A program made the translations under genes and the position numbers. This document shows positions 8,599 through 16,282 of a DNA stretch of 53,409 bases, one piece after another. The notes under the pieces are model-generated. The model was not told the DNA's origin. It saw only the letters and a list, made by a program, of their open reading frames with translations, and did not search any database. The stretch comes from CAYJEO01 sp044432805. Its GTDB lineage: Bacteria > Bacillota_I > Bacilli_A > RF39 > UBA660. The DNA lies in contig JAWXUI010000006.1 in NCBI GenBank assembly GCA_044432805.1, positions 1 to 53,409 on the forward strand, given 5' to 3'. Numbering within the stretch: the first letter of the stretch is position 1; the number at the start of each line of letters is the position of its first letter.

Positions 8599-8919
8599 CA
8601 AGAAGTAAAAGAAAAAGTAGGGAACTAGGTTTAAATAATCCGCTACAAGATATTAATGAAAAAAAGATAGAACTAGATAAAAAAATTTAAAAGAATTAGA
8701 TGAATTATATAAATTAATGAAAAAAATAAATATCATATCATGGAGAGTTATTAATGTTGAACCGATTGGAAGAGACAAAAATAATAATGATATATTACTA
8801 AGTGGTGATGATTATATTTATGGAATTTTATAAAAGAGAAAAGAAAATATTCCAAGAGAAGTATATGGTATCCCAAAACCTATTCAAACCGAAAAAGATG
8901 AAATAAAAGGCGAATAGAT
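8580..8919 (+). pseudogene. Decayed coding remnant downstream of the VirD4-like gene
   Basis: Two reading frames without start codons carry protein-like sequence. Codons 8580-8687 read KSHGFITRSKRKSREL, then LGLNNPLQDINEKKIEL. After the A7 run at 8679-8685 the frame changes and continues KELDELYKLMKKINII, SWRVINVEPIGRD up to a TAA at about 8831. The same frame then resumes, encoding IPREVYGIPKPIQTEKDEIK before a TAG. One missing A and one sense-to-stop change would restore an ORF of about 110 codons. It may be the old 3' part of the preceding gene or a small partner gene. I do not recognise the family. This accounts for most of the 384-base gap at 8599-8982. Confidence 0.6.
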
Positions 8920-8982
8920 ATAAAAAATAGAAATGTTTTTTTGCTTTTATGCTAATATATTATAAAAAAAGAGGCGATAATA

Positions 8983-9855
8983 ATGGAAGAAGAAATTTTT
9001 AAATTAATATATGATTGTTCAAAAAGAAATGTAATACTTGGTAAAAATGAATTAATGAAATTAGTTGACATAGTTATTAGATATAAAAGTTTGGATGATT
9101 ATGTAAAAGATGTTTTATGGGATGAAGATATATTAGACAGTTTTTCTTTTATAGCTTCATCTGGTTATGATACGACTTATAAACAAATATATTTTTTATT
9201 AGATAATATAGTTTTAGCTATAGCTAATCATGTTGAAATATTTACTAGCTTTGAGCCAGGACAAAGAATATTTACTTCAAACGTTTTTATAGCTCAATTA
9301 GCATTGCACGAATTAGAGCATGCTATGCAACATAAAATAGTAGATATTAATGCAGATACATTTGAAACTACACTATGTAAATCAATTTTTATGATGAATC
9401 ACTGTCTTAGTCAAGAAGAATATATAAACGGAACAACGAAGCAACAAGATGATATTTATCGGAGATGTATAACTCAGTATGAAAAAACTTATCATTTAAA
9501 TCCAACTGAGAGATTAGCGGATATTAATTCTTTTAAAATTTTATCTAGGGCTTTAAAACAAGCTGGGAATAAATATAAAAGATTATCAGAATATACTCAC
9601 TATTTAGGATTTTTAAATCAAAGCCAAGAATATACTTTTAGTAATTGTCAAATTGGTATAACAAAACAATATTGGGATGAATTAAGTAAAGACCCTATGT
9701 TTCTAGATTATTTTAAATTATCAAAAAAGCAAGAAAGTGAAATGCAATCAATTTGTCATAGTGATGATTTGGAATTAAGGACAACATATGGATTACCATT
9801 AAACGATGATGAATATTTAAATATAGCGGCTAAAAGAATAAATTTTAAACTTTAA
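8983..9855 (+). CDS. Putative HELEH metallopeptidase-like protein, copy 1
   Basis: A 290-aa protein I cannot place in a named family. It has a HExxH zinc-binding motif (HELEH, residues 109-113) in a helix, and a possible third ligand 64 residues later in NPTERLAD (Glu177 or Asp180). That layout is gluzincin-like. No signal peptide or membrane helix is seen, so it is cytoplasmic unless released otherwise. SD GAGG at 8971-8974 precedes the ATG by 8 bases. It is followed by its own terminator and a paralogue with the same motifs, indicating a tandem duplication in the island next to the MerR/VirD4-like genes. Protease activity is inferred only from the motif. Confidence 0.7.
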   Translation: MEEEIFKLIYDCSKRNVILGKNELMKLVDIVIRYKSLDDYVKDVLWDEDILDSFSFIASSGYDTTYKQIYFLLDNIVLAIANHVEIFTSFEPGQRIFTSNVFIAQLALHELEHAMQHKIVDINADTFETTLCKSIFMMNHCLSQEEYINGTTKQQDDIYRRCITQYEKTYHLNPTERLADINSFKILSRALKQAGNKYKRLSEYTHYLGFLNQSQEYTFSNCQIGITKQYWDELSKDPMFLDYFKLSKKQESEMQSICHSDDLELRTTYGLPLNDDEYLNIAAKRINFKL

Positions 9856-9878
9856 AAGAAATATATTTCTTTTTTTTT
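9854..9878 (+). terminator. Terminator of HELEH copy 1
   Basis: AAAAGAAA (9854-9861) pairs with TTTCTTTT (9866-9873) around a TATA loop, followed by further T. It overlaps the stop codon. Confidence 0.75.
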
Positions 9879-9885
9879 AATTATG

Positions 9886-9894
9886 TGTTATTAT
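9886..9894 (+). promoter_or_regulatory. Extended -10 promoter of HELEH copy 2
   Basis: TGT-TATTAT matches an extended -10 (TGN-TATAAT). Transcription would start near 9901, just upstream of GGGGAG at 9909-9914. The apparent GTG start at 9885 lies inside this element, which argues against its use. Confidence 0.5.
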
Positions 9895-9920
9895 ACTCAA
9901 ATCAAAAAGGGGAGAAAATA

Positions 9921-10793
9921 ACGGAAGAAGAAATATTAAAATTAGTTCATGATTGTTCCAAAAGGCATGTGATCGTTGGGCAAAATGAATTAGCGAAGTT
10001 AGTAGAAATTTTTATGCGTTATAACGAAGTAAATGATTATATAAGAAATATCTTATGGAATGCTGATTCTTCTGAAATGCCACATCAAAAAGTTGCCGCT
10101 AGCTATAATGTAACTTTTAAACAACTTATATTTGATTTAAATAATTTATTAAGCGAATTAAAAGAAGCAAATAAATTTGTTTCAAGCTTTGAGACTAGTC
10201 AAAGGATTTTTGTATCTAATATACTTATTTCACAAATAGTATTACATGAATTGGAACATGTTAAGCAATCTAAAATGGCAGATATTAATGCTGATACATT
10301 TGAAACGATATTATGTAAAACAGCAACTATGGGTAATTATTTTTTAGATAGTACTAAGTTTAAAAATGCTAGTTATTTAGAAAAACTTCAACTTAGAAGA
10401 GAATATTATAAAATATATGTTGAAACTTATTCTTTAAATCCATCTGAAAGATTAGCAAATATAAAATCTTTTAAAACAATTGTAGAAATGATAAATCAAG
10501 CTGGAGTAGAATATAGCTATTTGAAAGATGATATGCAATTTCAATATTTTCTTAATTGTTTTGATGCTTACGATTCTAATAACTTTAAAATAGGAACGAC
10601 ACAATTATTTTTGACAGAAATTAAAAAAGAACCAATATTAAGTGAATATTTTAAAATTTCAGAAAATCAATATGTAGAAATGTTTCAATTAAGTAAAAGT
10701 GATGATCCATTTCTTAAAGCATCATTTGGATTGCCATTGACAAAAGATGAATTTTTAGAAGTTGAAGACAAAAGAATAAATTTAAAACTTTAA
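9921..10793 (+). CDS. Putative HELEH metallopeptidase-like protein, copy 2 (non-canonical start)
   Basis: This is a paralogue of the preceding gene, about 290 aa, with the same blocks: an EEEI start, ELxKLV, FETSQRIFVSN, LHELEHVKQSKM and NPSERLANIKSF. The HELEH zinc motif and the later glutamate (in PSERLA) are kept. The start is unusual. Aligned to copy 1, its first codon is ACG (9921-9923) where copy 1 has ATG, and GGGGAG at 9909-9914 sits 6 bases upstream. The open frame extends back to a GTG at 9885, but that lies within the likely promoter. Initiation at ACG (or the adjacent ATA at 9918), weak expression, or start-codon loss are all possible. Substrate unknown. Confidence 0.65.
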   Translation, partial: TEEEILKLVHDCSKRHVIVGQNELAKLVEIFMRYNEVNDYIRNILWNADSSEMPHQKVAASYNVTFKQLIFDLNNLLSELKEANKFVSSFETSQRIFVSNILISQIVLHELEHVKQSKMADINADTFETILCKTATMGNYFLDSTKFKNASYLEKLQLRREYYKIYVETYSLNPSERLANIKSFKTIVEMINQAGVEYSYLKDDMQFQYFLNCFDAYDSNNFKIGTTQLFLTEIKKEPILSEYFKISENQYVEMFQLSKSDDPFLKASFGLPLTKDEFLEVEDKRINLKL

Positions 10794-10821
10794 TTAAATT
10801 ATAGAAAAAATTAAAAATATA

Positions 10822-10830
10822 TGATATAAT
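10822..10830 (+). promoter_or_regulatory. Extended -10 promoter of the 6S-like RNA
   Basis: TGA-TATAAT at 10822-10830 places a start near A10837, exactly where the closing stem of the RNA begins. No good -35 is visible. Confidence 0.65.
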
Positions 10831-10836
10831 TTATTT

Positions 10837-11010
10837 ACCTAATAGGTAGAATGCTTATATGAAAATCTATAATTATAACGATAGGGAATTTAATGATTAA
10901 ATTGTGTTGAATACTTTTATTTATAAAAGAATCCTAATATTTATTCTGTAATGCCCACTTTGCAAGAAGGTTTTATCGTTTTGGTGTTTTATCTATTAGG
11001 TTACTTAGTA
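10837..11010 (+). ncRNA. ssrS: 6S RNA-like regulatory RNA
   Basis: A non-coding unit with its own extended -10 and terminator. Its ends pair perfectly (ACCTAATAG at 10837-10845 with CTATTAGGT at 10993-11001). An inner helix (AACGATA at 10877-10883 with TATCGTT at 10974-10980) continues the rod, separated by internal loops, giving the long interrupted hairpin of about 170 nt expected of 6S RNA. It lies just upstream of tcdA (yrvM), which as I recall is where Bacillus keeps its bsrA 6S gene, between aspS and yrvM. 6S RNA binds housekeeping RNA polymerase by mimicking an open promoter. Assignment rests on architecture and synteny, not a covariance search. Confidence 0.78.
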
Positions 11011-11012
11011 TT

Positions 11013-11040
11013 AAAAATAGAATTATTTCTATTTTTTTTT
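11013..11040 (+). terminator. Terminator of the 6S-like RNA
   Basis: A perfect 10-bp stem (AAAAATAGAA at 11013-11022, TTCTATTTTT at 11027-11036) with a TTAT loop and a T tail. Confidence 0.85.
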
Positions 11041-11049
11041 ATGTTTATA

Positions 11050-11058
11050 TGGTAAAAT
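11050..11058 (+). promoter_or_regulatory. Extended -10 promoter of tcdA
   Basis: TGG-TAAAAT at 11050-11058 lies after the 6S terminator and 28 bases before the tcdA start, so tcdA has its own promoter. Confidence 0.5.
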
Positions 11059-11086
11059 TAAATAAGTAATTATAAAGAGGTGTTAT

Positions 11087-11770
11087 ATGCAATTTGAAAG
11101 ATTAAATTTATTGTTAAATGAAAAACAAATTAATAAATTAAAAGATACAACAGTTCTTGTAATTGGACTTGGTGGAGTAGGAAGCTATGTTGTTGAATCC
11201 CTTATTAGATTAAATATAAAAAAAATAATAATTGTTGATAATGATGTAATAGATATCACAAATTTAAATAGACAATTGATGACTAATTTAAATAATGTTG
11301 GGAATAAAAAAACAGAAGAAATATATTTAAGAATTAAATCAATTAACCCTTATATTGAAGTTGTAAAAATAGATTCATATATCACAAAAGAAAACATAGA
11401 TATTTTATTTAAAGAAAAAATAGATTATTTAGTAGATGCATGTGACACGATTGAAACAAAAAAAGAATTAATCAGACAATGTATAGATAAAAATATAAAG
11501 ATGATAAGTTGTATGGGGACTGGAAATAAATTAGATGCTAGTTTATTAACAATATGTGATATTAGAAAAACCAGTTATGACCCAATAGCAAAAATTATTA
11601 GAAAAATGGTTAAAGATGAACGTATAAATAAAAAAATACCAGTAATTTATTCAACTGAAAAACCGATTAAAGGATTAAATAAAATTGGATCAACATCATA
11701 TGTTCCTGCAACCGCTGGATTACTTTGTACTAGTTATATAGTAAATGATATAGTAGGTGAAATATGTTAA
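11087..11770 (+). CDS. tcdA: tRNA threonylcarbamoyladenosine dehydratase
   Basis: A 227-aa E1-like (ThiF/MoeB superfamily) enzyme that, by family knowledge, cyclises t6A37 of ANN-decoding tRNAs to ct6A using ATP. The Rossmann nucleotide loop is GLGGVGSYVVES near residues 27-38. The adenylation block DNDVIDITNLNRQ is near 50-62, and the family segment SCMGTGNKLDAS near 143-154 contains the cysteine. It is slightly shorter than E. coli TcdA (268 aa). GAGGTG upstream gives the SD. The position after a 6S-like RNA and the hisS-aspS region matches Bacillus yrvM. The next gene overlaps it by 7 bases. Confidence 0.9.
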   Translation: MQFERLNLLLNEKQINKLKDTTVLVIGLGGVGSYVVESLIRLNIKKIIIVDNDVIDITNLNRQLMTNLNNVGNKKTEEIYLRIKSINPYIEVVKIDSYITKENIDILFKEKIDYLVDACDTIETKKELIRQCIDKNIKMISCMGTGNKLDASLLTICDIRKTSYDPIAKIIRKMVKDERINKKIPVIYSTEKPIKGLNKIGSTSYVPATAGLLCTSYIVNDIVGEIC

Positions 11771-12261
11771 AAAATGTAGTAAAAAAAATAAAAGGATCGT
11801 TGTTAGTTATATCAATGGATGATCAAAAAATGTTAGATATGATGGATAAAAATAAAGATATTTCTGAAGTCTATTTGATTAACACATATAATAAAAAACA
11901 AAAAAAAGAAAAAGGAAAAAAACAAAAACGTGTAACCTTAAAAAAAATAAAAAAGAAATATAAAAAAACTAAAACAAATAATTTATTATGTAATTTAGAT
12001 GATTCTAAAATTAACATAAGAGAATTTTTATATTTTTCTCTTTATGTAACTGATAAATATATTTATATTTATAATAGTGATTATTTAGAAAAATTAGAGC
12101 ATAGATATAAAAGATATAGTAATAATGTTTTAATAAAAGACAATATATTAATAGTTGATGTAAAAAATATAAAAGTACGAAAACTAAGAAAAATATTTTA
12201 TGTAGTAATTGATTTAATTACAGATGGATTAGATTTTGTTGGGGACTTTTTAATAAGGTAG
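11764..12261 (+). CDS. Hypothetical basic protein
   Basis: A 165-aa protein I do not recognise. It overlaps tcdA by 7 bases and ends 9 bases before smc, so it is in an operon with both. Residues 40-78 are extremely lysine-rich (KKQKKEKGKKQKRVTLKKIK and on), suggesting RNA, DNA or membrane-surface binding. Before it is a short alpha/beta segment (SLLVISMDDQKMLDMMDKNK). The second half is tyrosine-rich with alternating hydrophobic residues, ending in FYVVIDLITDGLDFVGDFLI, which may be a short amphipathic or membrane-associated helix. There is no signal peptide and no catalytic motif visible. Confidence 0.65.
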   Translation: MLKNVVKKIKGSLLVISMDDQKMLDMMDKNKDISEVYLINTYNKKQKKEKGKKQKRVTLKKIKKKYKKTKTNNLLCNLDDSKINIREFLYFSLYVTDKYIYIYNSDYLEKLEHRYKRYSNNVLIKDNILIVDVKNIKVRKLRKIFYVVIDLITDGLDFVGDFLIR

Positions 12262-12270
12262 GTAATAAGT

Positions 12271-15201
12271 ATGTATTTAAAAGAAATAAAAGCACATGGA
12301 TTTAAATCGTTTGCTGACAAAACTAGATTAGAATTTGATGATAATATTACAGGTATTGTTGGACCTAATGGAAGTGGTAAAAGTAATGTTGTTGACGCCA
12401 TTCGTTGGGTGTTAGGTGAGCAATCAGTTAAATCTCTACGTGGAGACGGAGCAATGAAAGATGTTATTTTTTCTGGTAGTAAATCAAGAAAAGCATTAAA
12501 CGTTGCAACAGTTACTTTAATTTTTGATAATGCTGATAAATATTTAAAAATAGAATTTGATGAAGTAAGCATTACAAGAAGATTATATATCGATGGAACA
12601 AATGAATATTTAATTAATAATAACCAAGTAAGATTAAAAGATATAACAAATTTATTTTTAGACACAGGTGTTGCAAAAGAATCTTTTAATATAATTTCAC
12701 AAGGTAAAATAGAAGAAATAATTTCAACAAAAGCAAATGATAGAAGAACTATTTTTGAAGAAGCAGCAGGAGTTTTAAAATATAAAAAAAGAAAAGAAGA
12801 AGCCTTAAAAAAATTAGAAAAAACAAACACTAATATCACAAGAGCAAATGATATAGTAACCGAATTAAATACTCAACTCGATAGTTTAAAAGGACAAAGA
12901 GATAAGGCATTAAAATACGTGACATTAAAAGAAGATTTACAACAAACAGAAATTGCTTTGATGGCCAATGATATAACAAATTTCAATTCTACTTTTAAAA
13001 ATACAAAACAAAGAATAGAAGTTTTAAATAATGAATTAGAAAATATGTCAAATGTTAATACACTATCATCAACTAAACTTACTTTTTTAAAAGAGCAATT
13101 ATATAAAAATGATTTAGAAATTCAAAATATTTCTAAAAAGTTACTTGAGCAAACAACAGCAAGCGAAAAATTAAATAGCCAAAAAAATATTTTGCTTGAA
13201 AGAAAAAAATATGAAGTTAAAGATGTAAAATTGCATAATAATCTAATAAGTTTAAAAGAAGAAAAACTAAAATATGAAAATAATATTGCTAGTTTAGAAA
13301 ATATATTTGATATAAACAATAAAAATTTAGAAACAAAAGAAAAAAATGAATCTAATTTATTATTAGAATTATCTGATTTAAAAATAAAAAAAGAGATGCT
13401 TGATAATCAATTAACTAATAAAATAAGAGAAAAAAATAATTTGAGTTTAGAAATTGAAAAACTAAATAATTCAATTGAACAAAATAGTTTGTTACCTTCA
13501 TCTGTAAAAGCTATATTAAATAACCCTAAATTAAGTGGAATACATGATGTTTTAGGTAATATTTTACAAATTGATAATATGTATTCGCTAGCTATTCAAA
13601 CTTCTTTATTAGCGTCTACAAGTAATATTATAGTAGATAATGAATTGGCTGCAAAAGAAGCATTAACTTATTTATTAAACAATAAATTAGGTCGTGCTAC
13701 GTTTTATCCTATCACTAGTATGAAACCAAGAAGTGTTAATATCAGTGATATAAAAAATTTAAAAGGATTTATTGATGTCGCTGATAATTTAGTTAAATAT
13801 GATAAACAGTATGAAAATATAGTTAAAAACCAATTAGGTAATGTTTTAATAGTTGATAATATTGATAATGCTAATATTATCAGTAAAAAAATAAATAAAT
13901 CATATAAAGTTGTATCTCTTGATGGACAAGTTATTAATGTTGGCGGTTCTATAACAGGTGGGTCTGTTATTAGAAGAAATATAATAAGTGAAATTGCTGA
14001 TTTAGAACAAACTATTCAAAAATTAAAAGAGGTTGAAAATAACATTTCTATTTTTGAAGATAAAATAAATGAAGTGGATAATGACCATAAAATAGTTGAA
14101 GATAAATTATATTTGGTTAAAAAAGAAATATTTAACTTAAAAGAATTCATTGACGTTAAAGTTAATTCTATGAATGAGTTTAATGAACTATTAGTAAGTG
14201 TATGTGAAGAAATAACTTCACTAGATAATAAGTTGAATAATGTTATTTCTGTAGAAGAAGAAAAGATAATTGAATCTTATTATAATTCAATAAAAGAATT
14301 AGATATTTTAAAACAAAATTACGAACAATTATTAAATGAAAAAAATGAATTAACTGATGAATGCAATACATTAGAATTTACATTTAAACAAGAAAATACT
14401 ATTTTTAATTCAAAAAATAAAGAATTAAAAGAATCAGAAATTTTAGTTAATAGATTAGATGTAAAAATAGATAATTTATTAAATGACTTAAATCAAACTT
14501 ATAATATTACATATGAATTATCGTGTAATTATAAATTAGATGATAGTGCTGATAACAGTCGTTTAAAAGTTAATAATTTAAAAAGAGATATTTATAATTT
14601 AGGAAGCGTAAATGTTGAGTCGATAAAAGATTTTGAAACAGTAAGTGAACGTTTTGAATTTTTAAATAATCAATTAACTGATTTATCTAATGCTAAAAAT
14701 ACTTTGTTAGATATTATTTCATCTTTAGATAAAATAATGAAAAAAGATTTTAAAATTAGTTTTGATATTATTTCTAAAAACTTTTCAACTACTTTTAATG
14801 AATTATTTAAAGGTGGAAAAGCTTATTTGAAATTAACAGATGAAGATAATTTATTAGAATCTGGTATAGAAATAATTGCAAGTCCTCCGGGTAAAAAATT
14901 AAATTCAATTAATTTATTATCTGGTGGGGAAAAAACATTTACAGCTATTTCTTTATTGTTTGCAATATTAAAATCAAGACCAGTACCATTTTGTATTTTA
15001 GATGAAGTTGAAGCAGCATTAGATGAAACAAATGTCGATTCTTTTGGTTTGTATTTAAAACAACTAAATACAAAAACTCAGTTTATATTAATTACACATA
15101 AGAAAAAAACGATGGAATATGTTAATAATTTATATGGTATTACTATGCAAGAATCTGGTGTTTCTAAATTAGTAAGTGTTAAACTAGAAGACTTAAAATA
15201 G
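12271..15201 (+). CDS. smc: Chromosome segregation protein SMC (short-armed)
   Basis: The ATPase of the bacterial condensin, which with ScpA and ScpB compacts and organises the chromosome. It has Walker A GPNGSGKSNVVDAIRW at residues 30-45 and a central hinge near 410-545 (GIHDVLGNILQI to VVSLDGQVINVGGSITGGS). The C-terminal head carries the signature NLLSGGEKTF near 880 and Walker B CILDEVEAALDETN near 905. At 976 aa it is about 200 residues shorter than Bacillus SMC (about 1190). Head and hinge are intact, so the coiled-coil arms are shortened. The usual rnc and ftsY neighbours are absent. A terminator overlaps its stop. Confidence 0.95.
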   Translation: MYLKEIKAHGFKSFADKTRLEFDDNITGIVGPNGSGKSNVVDAIRWVLGEQSVKSLRGDGAMKDVIFSGSKSRKALNVATVTLIFDNADKYLKIEFDEVSITRRLYIDGTNEYLINNNQVRLKDITNLFLDTGVAKESFNIISQGKIEEIISTKANDRRTIFEEAAGVLKYKKRKEEALKKLEKTNTNITRANDIVTELNTQLDSLKGQRDKALKYVTLKEDLQQTEIALMANDITNFNSTFKNTKQRIEVLNNELENMSNVNTLSSTKLTFLKEQLYKNDLEIQNISKKLLEQTTASEKLNSQKNILLERKKYEVKDVKLHNNLISLKEEKLKYENNIASLENIFDINNKNLETKEKNESNLLLELSDLKIKKEMLDNQLTNKIREKNNLSLEIEKLNNSIEQNSLLPSSVKAILNNPKLSGIHDVLGNILQIDNMYSLAIQTSLLASTSNIIVDNELAAKEALTYLLNNKLGRATFYPITSMKPRSVNISDIKNLKGFIDVADNLVKYDKQYENIVKNQLGNVLIVDNIDNANIISKKINKSYKVVSLDGQVINVGGSITGGSVIRRNIISEIADLEQTIQKLKEVENNISIFEDKINEVDNDHKIVEDKLYLVKKEIFNLKEFIDVKVNSMNEFNELLVSVCEEITSLDNKLNNVISVEEEKIIESYYNSIKELDILKQNYEQLLNEKNELTDECNTLEFTFKQENTIFNSKNKELKESEILVNRLDVKIDNLLNDLNQTYNITYELSCNYKLDDSADNSRLKVNNLKRDIYNLGSVNVESIKDFETVSERFEFLNNQLTDLSNAKNTLLDIISSLDKIMKKDFKISFDIISKNFSTTFNELFKGGKAYLKLTDEDNLLESGIEIIASPPGKKLNSINLLSGGEKTFTAISLLFAILKSRPVPFCILDEVEAALDETNVDSFGLYLKQLNTKTQFILITHKKKTMEYVNNLYGITMQESGVSKLVSVKLEDLK

Positions 15202-15210
15202 TCTTTTTTT
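15188..15210 (+). terminator. Terminator of the tcdA-smc operon
   Basis: AAGACT (15188-15193) pairs with AGTCTT (15200-15205) around a 6-base loop and is followed by T. Confidence 0.75.
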
Positions 15211-15320
15211 ATTGCCTATTTTAAAAAAAGTAATTAAAAAAATAATAAATCAAAAGGAAATATAAGCTTTGTGAAGTATCATTTATTTGGGATAAAAATA
15301 ATTAGAAAAGAGGAAAATTT

Positions 15321-16184
15321 ATAGAAAATATAAAAACATTTGGAGGATTAACATACGATGTAGTGTTTAAAAAGTTCTTTACAGAGCAAAAAGAAATATT
15401 AGCTAAATTAATAAGCGAAATAATAAATATAAAAATAAAACAAGAAGATATTAATTTTATAAATATTGAACATATGGGTAATACTAAAGATAATAAAAAA
15501 TCCCTATTAGATTTGGAAGTTAAATTACCTACCGGAGAATATATTATAATAGAAATGCAAAATGGATTTGGAAATGATTTTAGCAAAAGAGTTCAATACT
15601 ACACATCTAAAGTAATAACTAATCAATTATATGTTTCGCAAAATTATTTTACATTAAAAAAAGTTCTTTGTATTTCTTTTTTAAGTGGAAAAGATAGAAC
15701 AGATAATCTATATCCTAAATTATTTACATCAGAAATATTATGTGATAAGATTACTAAAGAAGAAAGACCATCATTGTTTGAATTTTGTTATATTAATCTA
15801 GAGCAATTAGAAAACAATGAACATAAATTTACATCTTTTGTAATTTCTTTCTTGGAATTAATGAATATCAAAAGAGAGGATGTTTTAAATAATATGGAAA
15901 CACAAGATGAGTATATAAAAAAATCTATTGAGTATATAAAAAAAATAAATAGTGATCCCGTAATTACAGCCGCTTTAGATAGAGAACAAAGAGAAAGACT
16001 TGCATATAATACTGATATTGAAACAGCTAAGAGAAGTGGAATTGAAGAAGGTTTAGAACAAGGAATGGAAAAAACTAAAATATCGATAGTTAAGTCTATG
16101 TTAGAAAAAAATATGGATATAAAATTAATTTCTGAAATAAGTGGATTAAAAATTGTAGAAATAGAAAAAATATCACAAAATTAA
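15321..16184 (+). CDS. Rpn-family PD-(D/E)XK nuclease / putative transposase, copy 1 (probable ATA start)
   Basis: A member of the Rpn/PDDEXK_2 family: DNA endonucleases reported to promote recombination, often annotated as transposases. The catalytic core is seen as LDLEVKLPTGEYIIIEMQ (acidic residue, then the E-X-Q strand). The C-terminus shows the family's repeated EG-x-E tail (EEGLEQGMEKT) and a small helical domain. The first ATG/GTG/TTG (GTG at 15363) falls inside the conserved N-terminal motif LTYDVVFKKFF, so translation must begin earlier. An in-frame TAG at 15303 limits the search, and GAGGA at 15310-15314 points to ATA at 15321, giving about 287 aa. A terminator follows. A divergent paralogue lies at 41356. 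Confidence 0.82.
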   Translation: MENIKTFGGLTYDVVFKKFFTEQKEILAKLISEIINIKIKQEDINFINIEHMGNTKDNKKSLLDLEVKLPTGEYIIIEMQNGFGNDFSKRVQYYTSKVITNQLYVSQNYFTLKKVLCISFLSGKDRTDNLYPKLFTSEILCDKITKEERPSLFEFCYINLEQLENNEHKFTSFVISFLELMNIKREDVLNNMETQDEYIKKSIEYIKKINSDPVITAALDREQRERLAYNTDIETAKRSGIEEGLEQGMEKTKISIVKSMLEKNMDIKLISEISGLKIVEIEKISQN

Positions 16185-16196
16185 GTGATGTTTTTT
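16172..16196 (+). terminator. Terminator of Rpn copy 1
   Basis: ATCAC (16172-16176) pairs with GTGAT (16185-16189) around an 8-base loop and is followed by G and six T. A short stem, so only moderately strong. Confidence 0.55.
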
Positions 16197-16252
16197 ATTT
16201 GTCAAAATATTTACGTTTTTTATAAAAAAGAGTACAAAAAAAGATAAAAATT

Positions 16253-16261
16253 TGTTATACT
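16253..16261 (+). promoter_or_regulatory. Extended -10 promoter of the secreted glucosaminidase-like gene
   Basis: TGT-TATACT at 16253-16261 lies 21 bases before the start codon, with AGGAGG between them. No clear -35 is seen. Confidence 0.55.
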
Positions 16262-16282
16262 TTTAATAGTAGGAGGTAATAT

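Noticed and set aside
7306..10793. An integrated conjugative element
   Set aside because: Only a VirD4-like ATPase is present; no relaxase, mating-pore, integrase, att repeats or tRNA target was found.
10794..11086. A small protein gene between HELEH copy 2 and tcdA
   Set aside because: Frames are short and lack SDs. Paired ends plus promoter and terminator fit a structured RNA better.
12198..12839. 213-codon minus-strand frame over the start of smc
   Set aside because: It covers the conserved SMC head (Walker A region) on the other strand and has composition typical of an antisense shadow.
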